Source: Treponema sp. OMZ 798
GTDB taxonomy: Bacteria > Spirochaetota > Spirochaetia > Treponematales > Treponemataceae
Assembly: GCF_024181385.1 (NCBI RefSeq)
Contig: NZ_CP051305.1
Location: 2,604,001 to 2,668,000, forward strand
Direction of reading: 5' to 3'
DNA: 64,000 nucleotides
How positions within the stretch are numbered: the stretch's first letter is position 1; each line of letters begins with the position of its first letter. A program made the translations under genes and the position numbers. Below the pieces are notes generated by a model that saw only the letters and a program-made list of their open reading frames with translations, searched no databases and had not been told where the DNA came from. This document shows, piece after piece, positions 1 through 7,184 of the stretch.

Positions 1-87
1 AAAAGGAAGAAAAAAGGTGATAAAACTCTAAAAAGTCCATCAAAAAGGCTATTTTAGGCTTATTTTTGCCTATCTTATAAATAAAAA

Positions 88-103
88 TGTTTCACGTGAA
101 ACA
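88..103. promoter_or_regulatory. parS: parS site (ParB binding), copy 1
   Basis: The 16-bp palindrome TGTTTCACGTGAAACA is present without mismatch and matches the bacterial parS consensus bound by ParB/Spo0J. It lies downstream of the ogt stop codon. An identical copy sits about 1.88 kb away. parS sites normally cluster around the replication origin, so this end of the window is probably origin-proximal. No parA or parB gene is visible here. Confidence 0.9.
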
Positions 104-135
104 TTGCTTTTATGCTTAATTTTAACCTAAGTTTA

Positions 136-654
136 TCACAAGTTATCCACAAGAGGAATTAGCTCGATTTGGCATTCTTTTTGCTCTAGGTTTAAAAGAA
201 ATCTTTTACGATCCAAGCCTGCGGAAAAACCGCCTAATTTTCCTCCGGTGCAGATTACTCTGTGGCATGGAATTATAATCGGTATAGGATTTTTCCCGTT
301 GGCGTTTCCTACGGCACGGTAGGATTTAGGATTATTTAAATTTAGAGCAATCTGCTTATATGATAAAATTTTTCCGTAAGGTATTCTACAAAGCTCTTTC
401 CAGACAGACCTTTGGAAGTCTGTACCTTCAGGAGCAAGAGGAACCGTAAATTGTTTTAAACTTCCTTCAAAGTATTGTTTTAATTCTTCTTTAGCTTGAG
501 TGCAGATTTTTACGGCTTGTTCGACATTTTTTTGAGTTGATTCAGGAATCTGTATGACAGAATCCTTGTTTGCAAATCTCAATTCTTTTAAACCGGAGTT
601 ATCGGCAATGATAAGTATCTTTCCGATAGGACTATCTATTTGTTCGTATATCAT
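136..654 (-). CDS. ogt: Methylated-DNA--protein-cysteine methyltransferase
   Basis: Repairs O6-alkylguanine by moving the alkyl group to its own cysteine (a suicide reaction) in the cytoplasm. The 172-residue protein has the family active site PCHRV with the acceptor Cys at about residue 130, preceded by the DNA-binding helix region (FQRSVWKEL, RAVGNANGKNP). I chose the ATG at 654 because GAGGA stands about 5 nt upstream and family members begin near the sequence MIYEQIDSPIG. A longer frame from 690 would overlap the upstream gene and has no ribosome-binding site. It lies between two parS sites and follows the methyltransferase gene by 25 nt, so the two are probably co-transcribed. Confidence 0.92.
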   Translation of the reverse strand: MIYEQIDSPIGKILIIADNSGLKELRFANKDSVIQIPESTQKNVEQAVKICTQAKEELKQYFEGSLKQFTVPLAPEGTDFQRSVWKELCRIPYGKILSYKQIALNLNNPKSYRAVGNANGKNPIPIIIPCHRVICTGGKLGGFSAGLDRKRFLLNLEQKECQIELIPLVDNL

Positions 655-679
655 AATTTCCTCTATACCATTGTTTTTC

Positions 680-1909
680 TTAGTTTTCATTTAACAGCTT
701 TTCCAAGCAAGGCTCAATTAAAAAAGCTTGTTTTATTTCTTTAAATTCCTCTTTGGCTTTTTCAATAAGTACCGTTTTAGTTTTTGAGTTATCATCAAGC
801 TTTACAGCCTTGATTAAAATGTTTTTAGGAGTATGTTCCGTTTCGATAAATTCCTCTACGCTCACCCTATATCCTTCCGATTCGAGGAGTTTTCCTCTAA
901 TTGTATCCGTCATAAGGGAAGCAAATTTTTCTGTAATAATACCGTAATCAAGCATAGGCGAAAAAGACTTTATAACCTTGTCCTTATTTTTACGTATTTG
1001 GGTATTAAGCTCATGCTGACAGCATGGAACTGCAAATATTATTTTTGCCTTACTTTTGATGGCCTTGGCTATAGCCAAGTCGGTAGCAGTATCGCAGGCA
1101 TGGAGGCTTATAACCATATCCGGATCCTTATCAAAACTGAATCGGCCTATATCTCCTACCTTAAATGTTAGCTTATTAAACTTACATTCTTTGCTTAAAT
1201 TATTACAAAAATCTATAACATCCTGTTTTAGATCCAAGCCGCATATCTTGACCGGCAACCTTTCAATTTCAGTCAAATAATAGTAAAGAGCAAAACTTAA
1301 ATAGGCCTTTCCGCAGCCGAAATCTACAATCTGCAGCTCCTTCTTTTCTTTTAAAATATCTTTTAATTCGGGCAAAACCGATTTTATAAATTCCAGATAC
1401 TTATTTATCTGCCGGAATTTATGATATTTGCTTTGAATTATTTTTCCTTCATCAGTAAAAAAGTTGAGCTTTTTTAAAAAGATAGGCATTTCGGAAGTGC
1501 TTAGAATATACTCCTTTTGCTTGTCATGCTCAAAAATTTCAGTTGACGATACATCTGCTTTATTTGTATGATTTTCTTTTTTTATAGCTTTTGTCTTAAA
1601 ATGAATAAGCCCCTTATTGTTTTGCAAAAAAATAAGCCAGTTTTTTGAAGAACTAAATTCTGCAATCTTAAAATCCCAAAAAAAACTTTCTAGTTCTTTT
1701 TGCAAATTTTGAGGTAAAATATTTTTATGAAAAGCCTTTGTGCCTTCAAAGATTTCAAGCTGATATTGTTCTTGATTTTTTAAAACGATTTTTCTCAATT
1801 TTATCTTTTGAATCGGTAAATCTTTTTTTACTGGTTTTGAAAAAAAGCCCGAAATAATATTGTTCCCAATACAAAGTGCTGCTGCCTTTTCTGCTGATAC
1901 TGTGTTCAT
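680..1909 (-). CDS. Class I SAM-dependent methyltransferase (Methyltransf_32-like)
   Basis: The protein has about 409 residues. The second half carries a Rossmann SAM-binding motif (VDFGCGKAYLSFALYYYL), then DLKQDVIDFC, an SLHACDTATD motif IV and VPCCQHEL. This pattern occurs in the broad Methyltransf_32 family, whose substrates are mostly unknown. The N-terminal ~150 residues are not recognised. The open frame extends to an ATG at 1981, but that ATG is part of a parS site (it would read MFHVKH) and has no Shine-Dalgarno. The ATG at 1909 has GGAG six nt upstream, so I prefer it; parS then sits in the 5' flank. Substrate (RNA or protein) cannot be told. Confidence 0.75.
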   Translation of the reverse strand: MNTVSAEKAAALCIGNNIISGFFSKPVKKDLPIQKIKLRKIVLKNQEQYQLEIFEGTKAFHKNILPQNLQKELESFFWDFKIAEFSSSKNWLIFLQNNKGLIHFKTKAIKKENHTNKADVSSTEIFEHDKQKEYILSTSEMPIFLKKLNFFTDEGKIIQSKYHKFRQINKYLEFIKSVLPELKDILKEKKELQIVDFGCGKAYLSFALYYYLTEIERLPVKICGLDLKQDVIDFCNNLSKECKFNKLTFKVGDIGRFSFDKDPDMVISLHACDTATDLAIAKAIKSKAKIIFAVPCCQHELNTQIRKNKDKVIKSFSPMLDYGIITEKFASLMTDTIRGKLLESEGYRVSVEEFIETEHTPKNILIKAVKLDDNSKTKTVLIEKAKEEFKEIKQAFLIEPCLEKLLNEN

Positions 1910-1964
1910 AAGTTGCTCCGATGTTATCTTATCATAAAGCCCTGTCTGATACAAGACTGCAAAA

Positions 1965-1980
1965 TGTTTCACGTGAAACA
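1965..1980. promoter_or_regulatory. parS: parS site (ParB binding), copy 2
   Basis: Second perfect TGTTTCACGTGAAACA palindrome, just upstream of the preferred start of the methyltransferase gene. Together with the copy at 88-103 it brackets the ogt-methyltransferase pair. ParB loading and spreading here could influence transcription of that pair (inference). Confidence 0.9.
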
Positions 1981-2081
1981 TTTTATATTTTAATTATATA
2001 GATAAATATGTAACTAAAATAATTTTACTGTCTCGAAATAAGATAGATCTTATTGACATATTAAAAAATAGATTTTACCTA

Positions 2082-2111
2082 TTGACAAAAAGCCCGTTTT
2101 TGGGTTAATAT
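2082..2111 (+). promoter_or_regulatory. Sigma-70-type promoter of the tRNA-Ser cluster
   Basis: A consensus TTGACA (2082-2087) is followed after 17 nt by TTAATA, or after 18 nt by TAATAT. The predicted start lies close to the 5' end of the first tRNA at 2126. A second TTGACA at 2053-2058 has no convincing -10 element. Strong promoters of this type are usual for stable RNA operons. Confidence 0.75.
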
Positions 2112-2125
2112 ATGCCCTACATTTT

Positions 2126-2210
2126 GGAGCGATGGCCGAGCGGTTGAAGGCGGCGGTCTTGAAAACCGTTGTGCTGAGAGGTACCGGGGGTTCGAATCCC
2201 TCTCGCTCCG
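2126..2210 (+). tRNA. serT: tRNA-Ser (TGA)
   Basis: The acceptor stem GGAGCGA/TCGCTCC closes, with a long class II variable arm, the T loop TTCGAAT, and anticodon loop CTTGAAA giving anticodon TGA. No CCA is encoded, so a CCA-adding enzyme is required. Confidence 0.95.
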
Positions 2211-2236
2211 TTAATGTTTGTTATTGTACAAACTCT

Positions 2237-2323
2237 GGAGTGGTGCGAGAGCGGCCGAATCGGGCTCCCTGCTAAGGAGTTGTGCCCTTACGGGTACCGG
2301 GGGTTCGAATCCCCCCTACTCCG
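2237..2323 (+). tRNA. tRNA-Ser (GCT)
   Basis: Class II tRNA with acceptor GGAGTGG/CTACTCC (one G-T wobble), long variable arm, T loop TTCGAAT and anticodon GCT, reading AGC/AGU. The 3' CCA is not encoded. Confidence 0.94.
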
Positions 2324-2335
2324 AACAAATTTTTT

Positions 2336-2409
2336 GAGGCTATAGCTCAGCTGGATAGAGCGTCAGATTGCGGATCTGAAGGTCGGCAGTTCGAACCCGC
2401 CTAGCCTCG
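2336..2409 (+). tRNA. tRNA-Arg (GCG)
   Basis: Class I cloverleaf: acceptor GAGGCTA/TAGCCTC, D arm GCTC/GAGC, anticodon stem TCAGA/TCTGA with loop TTGCGGA (anticodon GCG, reading CGC/CGU), T loop TTCGAAC. The T stem GGCAG/CCGCC has one A-C mismatch. Most bacteria use an ACG tRNA, edited to ICG, for these codons, so GCG is unusual. No encoded CCA. Confidence 0.88.
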
Positions 2410-2414
2410 TTAAT

Positions 2415-2446
2415 AGCCGGCTGGAGTTTTCAACCGGCTTTTTTAT
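2415..2446 (+). terminator. Rho-independent terminator after tRNA-Arg
   Basis: The stem AGCCGG/CCGGCT with a 13-nt loop is followed by a run of six T. It ends the first tRNA block. The next two tRNA-Ser genes and the SRP RNA then need read-through or another promoter. Confidence 0.75.
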
Positions 2447-2460
2447 TCGTGCGGAGGGTT

Positions 2461-2498
2461 TAATACCCCGACGCTCTGCGTCGTAACAAAGGGTATTA
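2461..2498. repeat. Nested palindromic element, copy A
   Basis: Outer arms TAATACCC/GGGTATTA enclose a perfect inner hairpin CGACGC-TCT-GCGTCG. The element lies between tRNA genes. A second, less perfect element with almost the same core follows about 65 bp downstream, which suggests a dispersed palindromic repeat family rather than a one-off hairpin. Confidence 0.6.
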
Positions 2499-2525
2499 AA
2501 GCCGACTGCAACCACCTTATGAGAA

Positions 2526-2559
2526 CAACATATCACGATGCTCTGCGTCGGGATTGTTG
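2526..2559. repeat. Nested palindromic element, copy B
   Basis: The core CGATGC-TCT-GCGTCG differs from copy A in one base (leaving a G-T pair) and is flanked by imperfect arms CAACA..ATC/GAT.GTTG. The outer arms differ from copy A, so only the core is shared. Confidence 0.45.
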
Positions 2560-2564
2560 ATTTT

Positions 2565-2649
2565 GGAGAGATGCGAGAGCGGTCGAATCGGGCGGTCTCG
2601 AAAACCGTTGTACCGCAAGGTACCGGGGGTTCGAATCCCCCTCTCTCCG
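2565..2649 (+). tRNA. tRNA-Ser (CGA)
   Basis: Acceptor GGAGAGA/TCTCTCC, long variable arm, T loop TTCGAAT and anticodon CGA, reading UCG. No encoded CCA. Confidence 0.94.
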
Positions 2650-2695
2650 TTTTATACGGAGAGTGGTTCAGCCTCAAACGCATTCCTTAACTTTT

Positions 2696-2782
2696 GGAGA
2701 GATGTCCGAGTGGTCGAAGGTACACGATTGGAAGTCGTGTGTGCCAGAGATGGTACCGAGGGTTCGAATCCCTCTCTCTCCG
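2696..2782 (+). tRNA. tRNA-Ser (GGA)
   Basis: Acceptor GGAGAGA/TCTCTCC, long variable arm, T loop TTCGAAT and anticodon GGA, reading UCC/UCU. Its 3' end abuts the SRP RNA, so the two are almost certainly made from one precursor. Confidence 0.94.
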
Positions 2783-2877
2783 TCCCGGGGCCTATGCAAG
2801 AAAGGTTTTTCGAACCCCGTCAGATCCGGAAGGAAGCAGCGGTAGATTAATTCTTTTTGTGCCGTAGTGTTCCCGGG
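2783..2877 (+). ncRNA. ffs: Signal recognition particle RNA (4.5S, small bacterial type)
   Basis: RNA scaffold for Ffh in co-translational membrane targeting. The conserved domain IV apex is present (TCAGATCCGGAAGGAAGCAG, with the symmetric loop and GGAA tetraloop), and the ends pair through CCCGGG/CCCGGG. About 95 nt, the short form without an Alu domain. A run of T right after the 3' stem acts as terminator. It follows tRNA-Ser(GGA) with no gap, so 5' maturation probably depends on tRNA 3' processing. Confidence 0.93.
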
Positions 2878-2895
2878 TTTTTTATTTTAGCCTTA

Positions 2896-2924
2896 TTGAC
2901 CTTTTACAGAATAACTATTATCAT
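2896..2924 (+). promoter_or_regulatory. Promoter of the PilZ gene, probably giving a leaderless mRNA
   Basis: TTGACC (2896) - 17 nt - TATCAT (2919-2924). The expected transcription start, 6-7 nt after the -10, falls at the ATG (2931). No Shine-Dalgarno is visible before the ATG. Confidence 0.65.
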
Positions 2925-2930
2925 ATACCC

Positions 2931-3875
2931 ATGGCCTTTGCAGTAAGTCAGCAGTTAAACAGATATTATAACTTGTATAAAGACATTGACGTAACTTTCT
3001 CAAAAGAAGTCGTTTCTACTCTTAATTTTGATCCTAAGCAGGTTTTTGTACGCTGCTCCGGCGGACAGTGGCCCTGTATTATCAATTCGGCTTCTATGAC
3101 AAAGGCTAAGATAATTTGCGGTAAAAAGAGCGGTTTTATCGATAAGTTGAGAAACGGCACCACATCTGTCAATATAAGATTTGCTTTTTTTGATACGGAA
3201 GGGAAAGCCCCTCTTTCTTTTTTTGTTGCTGCTAAATTGATCGGAATTTCATCTTATGAAGCAGGAAATCATGATCTTGTTTTAATTACATTTGAATATA
3301 CTCAACGGGCTCCTGATGACTTGATAGAAAAATTAGGTGTTTTACTTGAAGCCAATGTAAACTCGCAAAAACGTCAAAATGAGAGAATTATGCTTACTCC
3401 TGAGATAAGCAGGAGAATAGGTCTTGTAGAAAAAGGAACGGTTGTTTATGTAGATGCTATTCCTCGCCGCTGTCTTATCAGAGACCTTTCTTTTTCAGGC
3501 GCAAAAATACTTCTTGTAGGTGTTGCTAACTTTTTAATGAATAAAGAAGTAATCCTCCGTTTTGCCTTTGATGATCCGCATTCCGTATTTGGGATAAAGG
3601 GAAGAACTGTAAGAACCGAACCTGTTGAAGGCAGAAAGGATTTGGTTGCCCTTGCAATTCAATACTATCCGCAAAATATTCCGATGATGTATAAGATGTA
3701 TTTGAATAAGCATTTTTCTGTTGTGCGCAAATCAACTTCTGGAGGGTTTGGAGACGACTTTTTAGAAGATGTAGAACCTCCTGCATCCTTTGCTCCGGTT
3801 TCGTCTCCTATAGATACCAATAAGGTTTCTCTAACGCCTCCTCCTGCCGATTCTGCTCCTCAACAGACTACTTAA
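2931..3875 (+). CDS. PilZ-domain c-di-GMP receptor protein
   Basis: A 314-residue cytoplasmic protein. The PilZ domain lies at about residues 145-245 and shows both c-di-GMP contact motifs: RQNER (RxxxR) and DLSFSGAK (D/NxSxxG). The N-terminal ~140 residues resemble the N-terminal extension found in other treponemal PilZ proteins, and the last ~50 are a low-complexity Pro/Ser tail. PilZ proteins couple c-di-GMP level to motility and surface behaviour. It is the first gene after the SRP RNA terminator and is followed by a TPR protein 46 nt downstream. The ATG sits at or next to the predicted transcription start, so translation may be leaderless. Confidence 0.9.
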   Translation: MAFAVSQQLNRYYNLYKDIDVTFSKEVVSTLNFDPKQVFVRCSGGQWPCIINSASMTKAKIICGKKSGFIDKLRNGTTSVNIRFAFFDTEGKAPLSFFVAAKLIGISSYEAGNHDLVLITFEYTQRAPDDLIEKLGVLLEANVNSQKRQNERIMLTPEISRRIGLVEKGTVVYVDAIPRRCLIRDLSFSGAKILLVGVANFLMNKEVILRFAFDDPHSVFGIKGRTVRTEPVEGRKDLVALAIQYYPQNIPMMYKMYLNKHFSVVRKSTSGGFGDDFLEDVEPPASFAPVSSPIDTNKVSLTPPPADSAPQQTT

Positions 3876-3921
3876 TCATAGACTTGCTAAAATTTCAAAA
3901 TACCATATTTTAGGAGAAAAA

Positions 3922-5058
3922 ATGCAAAATCCTATCGATTCGCTTTTATATGTACAAATATCGGCCGAACAAGCCGGTAAAATTTTTGAAGCTCTTGAGT
4001 CTTCTATTCCTCTTCCTATTCAATTATCCGACCCTAGCCGAAAAGAAAATTTTAAGGCCGAAAATATAAAGCCGGAAATGATTCTTGCCGGAATGCTTAC
4101 CGTTTTTGCCTATGACAGAGAACATCCTAATATTCAGTATTATAGAAAAATATTTAATCTTCTCCGCCCCGATATCCGTAAAGAAATGACACAAGCTGCA
4201 ATTATCAAAACTAAAAACGGAGATTTTGATATGGCCGAAGAGATTTTACTTTCTCTTGAAGGCTTAAATCCTGATGATGGTATGACCAAGTTAAATCTGG
4301 CTCTGCTAATGGAAGAACGCTTTCAATACTGTGAGATGAGAAATCTTTTTGATGATGCTTTAAACTTTAATAAAAGGGCCGAAGAGTTTTATTCTGAACT
4401 TATTTCTTTTGAACCGCCCATGCCGGCTGTGTTCTTTAATGCGGCTTATTTTTTTATGAAGCAAAAAAATTATATAAAAGCAAAATCACTTTTAAAAACA
4501 TATTTGGAAATAGAGAATGAAGTTACGGAAACTGCTGAATTCCGAAAAGCTAAGGCTTCCGAATTACTTAAAAGTATTTTGGACCAAGCACTTGATGATG
4601 AACATTTTCAACAGGCTTACAAACATATTGATTTAGGTGAAGAAGAAAAAGCTGCCGAAAGTATAAAACTCTTTTTAAGAAAAAATCCTAAGGTTTGGAA
4701 TGCTTGGTTTTTATTGGGTTGGGCTTTAAGGCGTATGAGCCGGTGGGAGGATGCCAAATCTTCTTTTTTGCAGACCATAGAACTTTTAAAGTCTTCTGAA
4801 ATCCCGGATAAAAAACCTCTTTGCGATGCTTACAATGAACTGGCAATTTGTTGTATGGAATTAAAGCTTTTTGATGAAGCCGAAAAATATCTTATAAGAG
4901 CTTTGAGTTTAGATTCTGAAAACATAAAAATTATTTCCAACCTTGGTACCCTTGCCCTAAAACAAGGAAAACAGGAAGAAGCCGAAGCCTTTTTTAGAAC
5001 GGTTTTAGAAATAAATCCTGATGATAAAATAGCTTTAAGTGTTCTGCAAAAAGACTAG
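3922..5058 (+). CDS. TPR-repeat protein
   Basis: A 378-residue soluble protein without signal peptide. Tetratricopeptide repeats are clear from about residue 95 to the end; the best are around 240-280 (NPKVWNAWFLLGWALRRM) and the C-terminal pair (AYNELAICCMELKLFDEAEKYLIRAL and the following unit). A good Shine-Dalgarno (AGGAG) precedes the ATG. It follows the PilZ gene on the same strand and is probably co-transcribed. TPRs mediate protein-protein contacts; no catalytic domain is seen, so the role is unknown, possibly an adaptor for the PilZ output. Confidence 0.8.
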   Translation: MQNPIDSLLYVQISAEQAGKIFEALESSIPLPIQLSDPSRKENFKAENIKPEMILAGMLTVFAYDREHPNIQYYRKIFNLLRPDIRKEMTQAAIIKTKNGDFDMAEEILLSLEGLNPDDGMTKLNLALLMEERFQYCEMRNLFDDALNFNKRAEEFYSELISFEPPMPAVFFNAAYFFMKQKNYIKAKSLLKTYLEIENEVTETAEFRKAKASELLKSILDQALDDEHFQQAYKHIDLGEEEKAAESIKLFLRKNPKVWNAWFLLGWALRRMSRWEDAKSSFLQTIELLKSSEIPDKKPLCDAYNELAICCMELKLFDEAEKYLIRALSLDSENIKIISNLGTLALKQGKQEEAEAFFRTVLEINPDDKIALSVLQKD

Positions 5059-5117
5059 TTTTTACATCGTCCAACAGAGAATTCTTTTAGGCAAATAAAG
5101 CAATTAAAAGCAGAATA

Positions 5118-5155
5118 CAAAAAAAGCGCCGCCTAATTGGACGACGCTTTTTTTG
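5118..5155. terminator. Bidirectional terminator
   Basis: Stem AAAAAAGCG/CGCTTTTTT with an inner CGCC/GGCG-like continuation around TAATT. A-tracts and T-tracts flank both sides, between the convergent TPR and M42 peptidase genes. Confidence 0.85.
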
Positions 5156-5161
5156 TTTAAT

Positions 5162-6223
5162 TTATTTTCCCTCTCTTAAAACATATGAAAGGCATAACTC
5201 TGCGGTGTTATAGATAGATTCAAAAAATGTTCTTTCAATACCGTGCGAGGTATAAACCGTCATACCGAAAGCGGCATGTTTTAAGTTATTGCCGTGTATA
5301 AAGGCACACATTCCATCTGTGCTATAGCGGTGGTAAAGTTCAACCGAATACGGAATATCTATCTCCTTTGCCATTTTAATCAGCTCGGTTGTTAAAGCTC
5401 TGTCATAGTTGAACAGCCTGTCGCCTGCTACAATGGAAACACTTCTTTCAGTGCCGCTGTTATCGGGCCCAATCACGCCTATATCAATTGCGGCGTATTC
5501 TCTAACCTCAGGCGGAACATAGGAGCCGCCGGCGTTTACTTCTTCGTAATAAGGGAAAGCAAAAAGAGTTCTGTATTTTGGTTTTTTGCCGGTCGTTTTT
5601 AAGTATTCTAAAACTGAAAGGGAGGCTGCAACAGCTGCCTTATTATCTAAAAAACGCGATCTTATTCTGCCGTTAGGCATGACTTCAAAATAGGGTTCGG
5701 GAGCAATCCAATCTCCGACTGAAATTCCTAATTCCTCAACATCTTCTTTTGAATCTAACTCTTCGTCCAATAAAAAACGCATATTAACATCAGTACGAGG
5801 CATATCCTTGGCATCATCAAAAACATGAACTGAGTGATGCTGTAAAGCGATGTATCCTGTATATTTTTTCATATCTCGGGTAAACAAATAGCACTTACTG
5901 TGCTCCAAACTATGATGGTTCAAGCCTCCTAATTCTTTTACCGAAAGCGAGCCGTCTTCGTTTATGCAACGAACCAAATAGCCTAACGTGTCCATATGTG
6001 ATCCTACTAAAACCGTGCGGCTGTTATCTTTTCCTTCTGCTTCAATGTAAAAGCAGTGGCGCTCGTCTTCAAAACTTTTGAATCCCAAGCTATCGGCGTA
6101 TTCCTTTAAAACGGGATTTCCCAACTCGTAAAATCCGACAGGGCTGGGTGTGTTGACAACTTTTTCCAGCGTTTCCAAAAGGTATTCTGCCTTAATTCGT
6201 TTTTTGTGTGCATCTAAAAACAT
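5162..6223 (-). CDS. M42-family metallo-aminopeptidase
   Basis: Cytoplasmic di-zinc aminopeptidase of the glutamyl/tetrahedral aminopeptidase family, 353 residues. The metal and catalytic residues are in order: H76 and D78 (GSHMDTLG), D193 (FLDNKAA), E227-E228 (YYEEVNAGG), D247 (AIDIGV) and H327 (TSHGIE). I chose the ATG at 6223 because GGAG lies 6 nt upstream; a longer frame to 6274 runs into the oppF stop region. It is the last gene of the opp operon (13 nt after oppF), so it probably hydrolyses the imported peptides. Confidence 0.92.
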   Translation of the reverse strand: MFLDAHKKRIKAEYLLETLEKVVNTPSPVGFYELGNPVLKEYADSLGFKSFEDERHCFYIEAEGKDNSRTVLVGSHMDTLGYLVRCINEDGSLSVKELGGLNHHSLEHSKCYLFTRDMKKYTGYIALQHHSVHVFDDAKDMPRTDVNMRFLLDEELDSKEDVEELGISVGDWIAPEPYFEVMPNGRIRSRFLDNKAAVAASLSVLEYLKTTGKKPKYRTLFAFPYYEEVNAGGSYVPPEVREYAAIDIGVIGPDNSGTERSVSIVAGDRLFNYDRALTTELIKMAKEIDIPYSVELYHRYSTDGMCAFIHGNNLKHAAFGMTVYTSHGIERTFFESIYNTAELCLSYVLREGK

Positions 6224-6236
6224 AAATTTCTCCTTT

Positions 6237-7184
6237 TTAATATAAATGACAAGCAATAATATGTCCGGCCTCAATTTCCTTTAAGGTCGGCGAAACGGTC
6301 CAGCATTTTTCCGTAGCGTGCGGACATCGCACTGCAAATCGACAACCAGGCTTAGGATCAATCGGAGAGCTTATCTCTCCTTTTAACAAAATCCTCTCCG
6401 GTTTATTATGAATCCTAGGTACAGGTATAGCAGATAAAAGAGCCTTTGTATAGGGATGCAATGGATTCAAAAAAAGCTGCTCGGAAGAAGCCTTTTCCAC
6501 GGCTTGTCCCAAATACATAACCATAATTTCATCAGAAAAATAATTAACTACCGATAAATCGTGAGTTATAAAAATATATGTCAGTCCTAATTTTTCTTGT
6601 AACTCTTGCAACAAATTTAAAATTTGAGCTTGAATCGATACATCAAGGGCAGAAACCGGCTCATCGCAAACGATGAATTTAGGATTTAAGGCAATTGCCC
6701 TTGCAACACCAATTCTTTGCCGCCTCCCACCGTCCAGCTCGTGCGGATAGGCATTAAATAAACGAGGCGACAAACCGACCGTATCCATTAGCTCTTTTAC
6801 TCGCTCTTCAAATTCTTTTTTATTTTTACACGTTTTATGAATCTTCATTGGGTTGCCGATTAAAGAAGCTACAGTTCTTCGAGGATTTAGCGAGGCAAAA
6901 GGATCTTGAAAAATAATTTGCATTTTCTGCCGTAATTTTCTCATTTCGCCTGCGTTTAATTTTGCAATATCGGAATCTTCAAAGAATACCGAACCTGAAG
7001 TCGGTTCCAATAAACGCAAAATAGTCCTGCCCAACGTCGATTTACCACAGCCGGATTCACCTACAACTCCTAAGGTTTTTCCTTCATCTAAAGAAAAGTT
7101 TATATCATCAACAGCGTGCAGCATTCCCTTGGGCGTTTTAAAATATTTTTTTAAGTTTGAAACTTTTAAGATTTCCTTGCTCAT
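6237..7184 (-). CDS. oppF: Oligopeptide ABC transporter ATP-binding protein OppF
   Basis: A 315-residue nucleotide-binding subunit. Walker A is GESGCGKST, Walker B FIVCDEP, followed by the D-loop SALD and the H-loop THD. The ABC signature is the variant LDGGRRQR instead of LSGGQ. The C-terminus has the oligo_HPY extension with CRFAVRCPHATEKC, typical of Opp/Dpp ATPases. It overlaps oppD by 4 nt (translational coupling). It pairs with OppD to drive peptide import through OppBC. Confidence 0.93.
   Translation of the reverse strand: MSKEILKVSNLKKYFKTPKGMLHAVDDINFSLDEGKTLGVVGESGCGKSTLGRTILRLLEPTSGSVFFEDSDIAKLNAGEMRKLRQKMQIIFQDPFASLNPRRTVASLIGNPMKIHKTCKNKKEFEERVKELMDTVGLSPRLFNAYPHELDGGRRQRIGVARAIALNPKFIVCDEPVSALDVSIQAQILNLLQELQEKLGLTYIFITHDLSVVNYFSDEIMVMYLGQAVEKASSEQLFLNPLHPYTKALLSAIPVPRIHNKPERILLKGEISSPIDPKPGCRFAVRCPHATEKCWTVSPTLKEIEAGHIIACHLY

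Noticed and set aside
2363..2683. Minus-strand open frame of 106 codons across tRNA genes
   Set aside because: It is the antisense of tRNA-Arg and tRNA-Ser genes (reads GGFEPPVPC, a well-known artefact) and has no ribosome-binding site.
2554..2850. Plus-strand open frames across tRNA-Ser and SRP RNA
   Set aside because: They are the tRNA and SRP RNA themselves read as protein.
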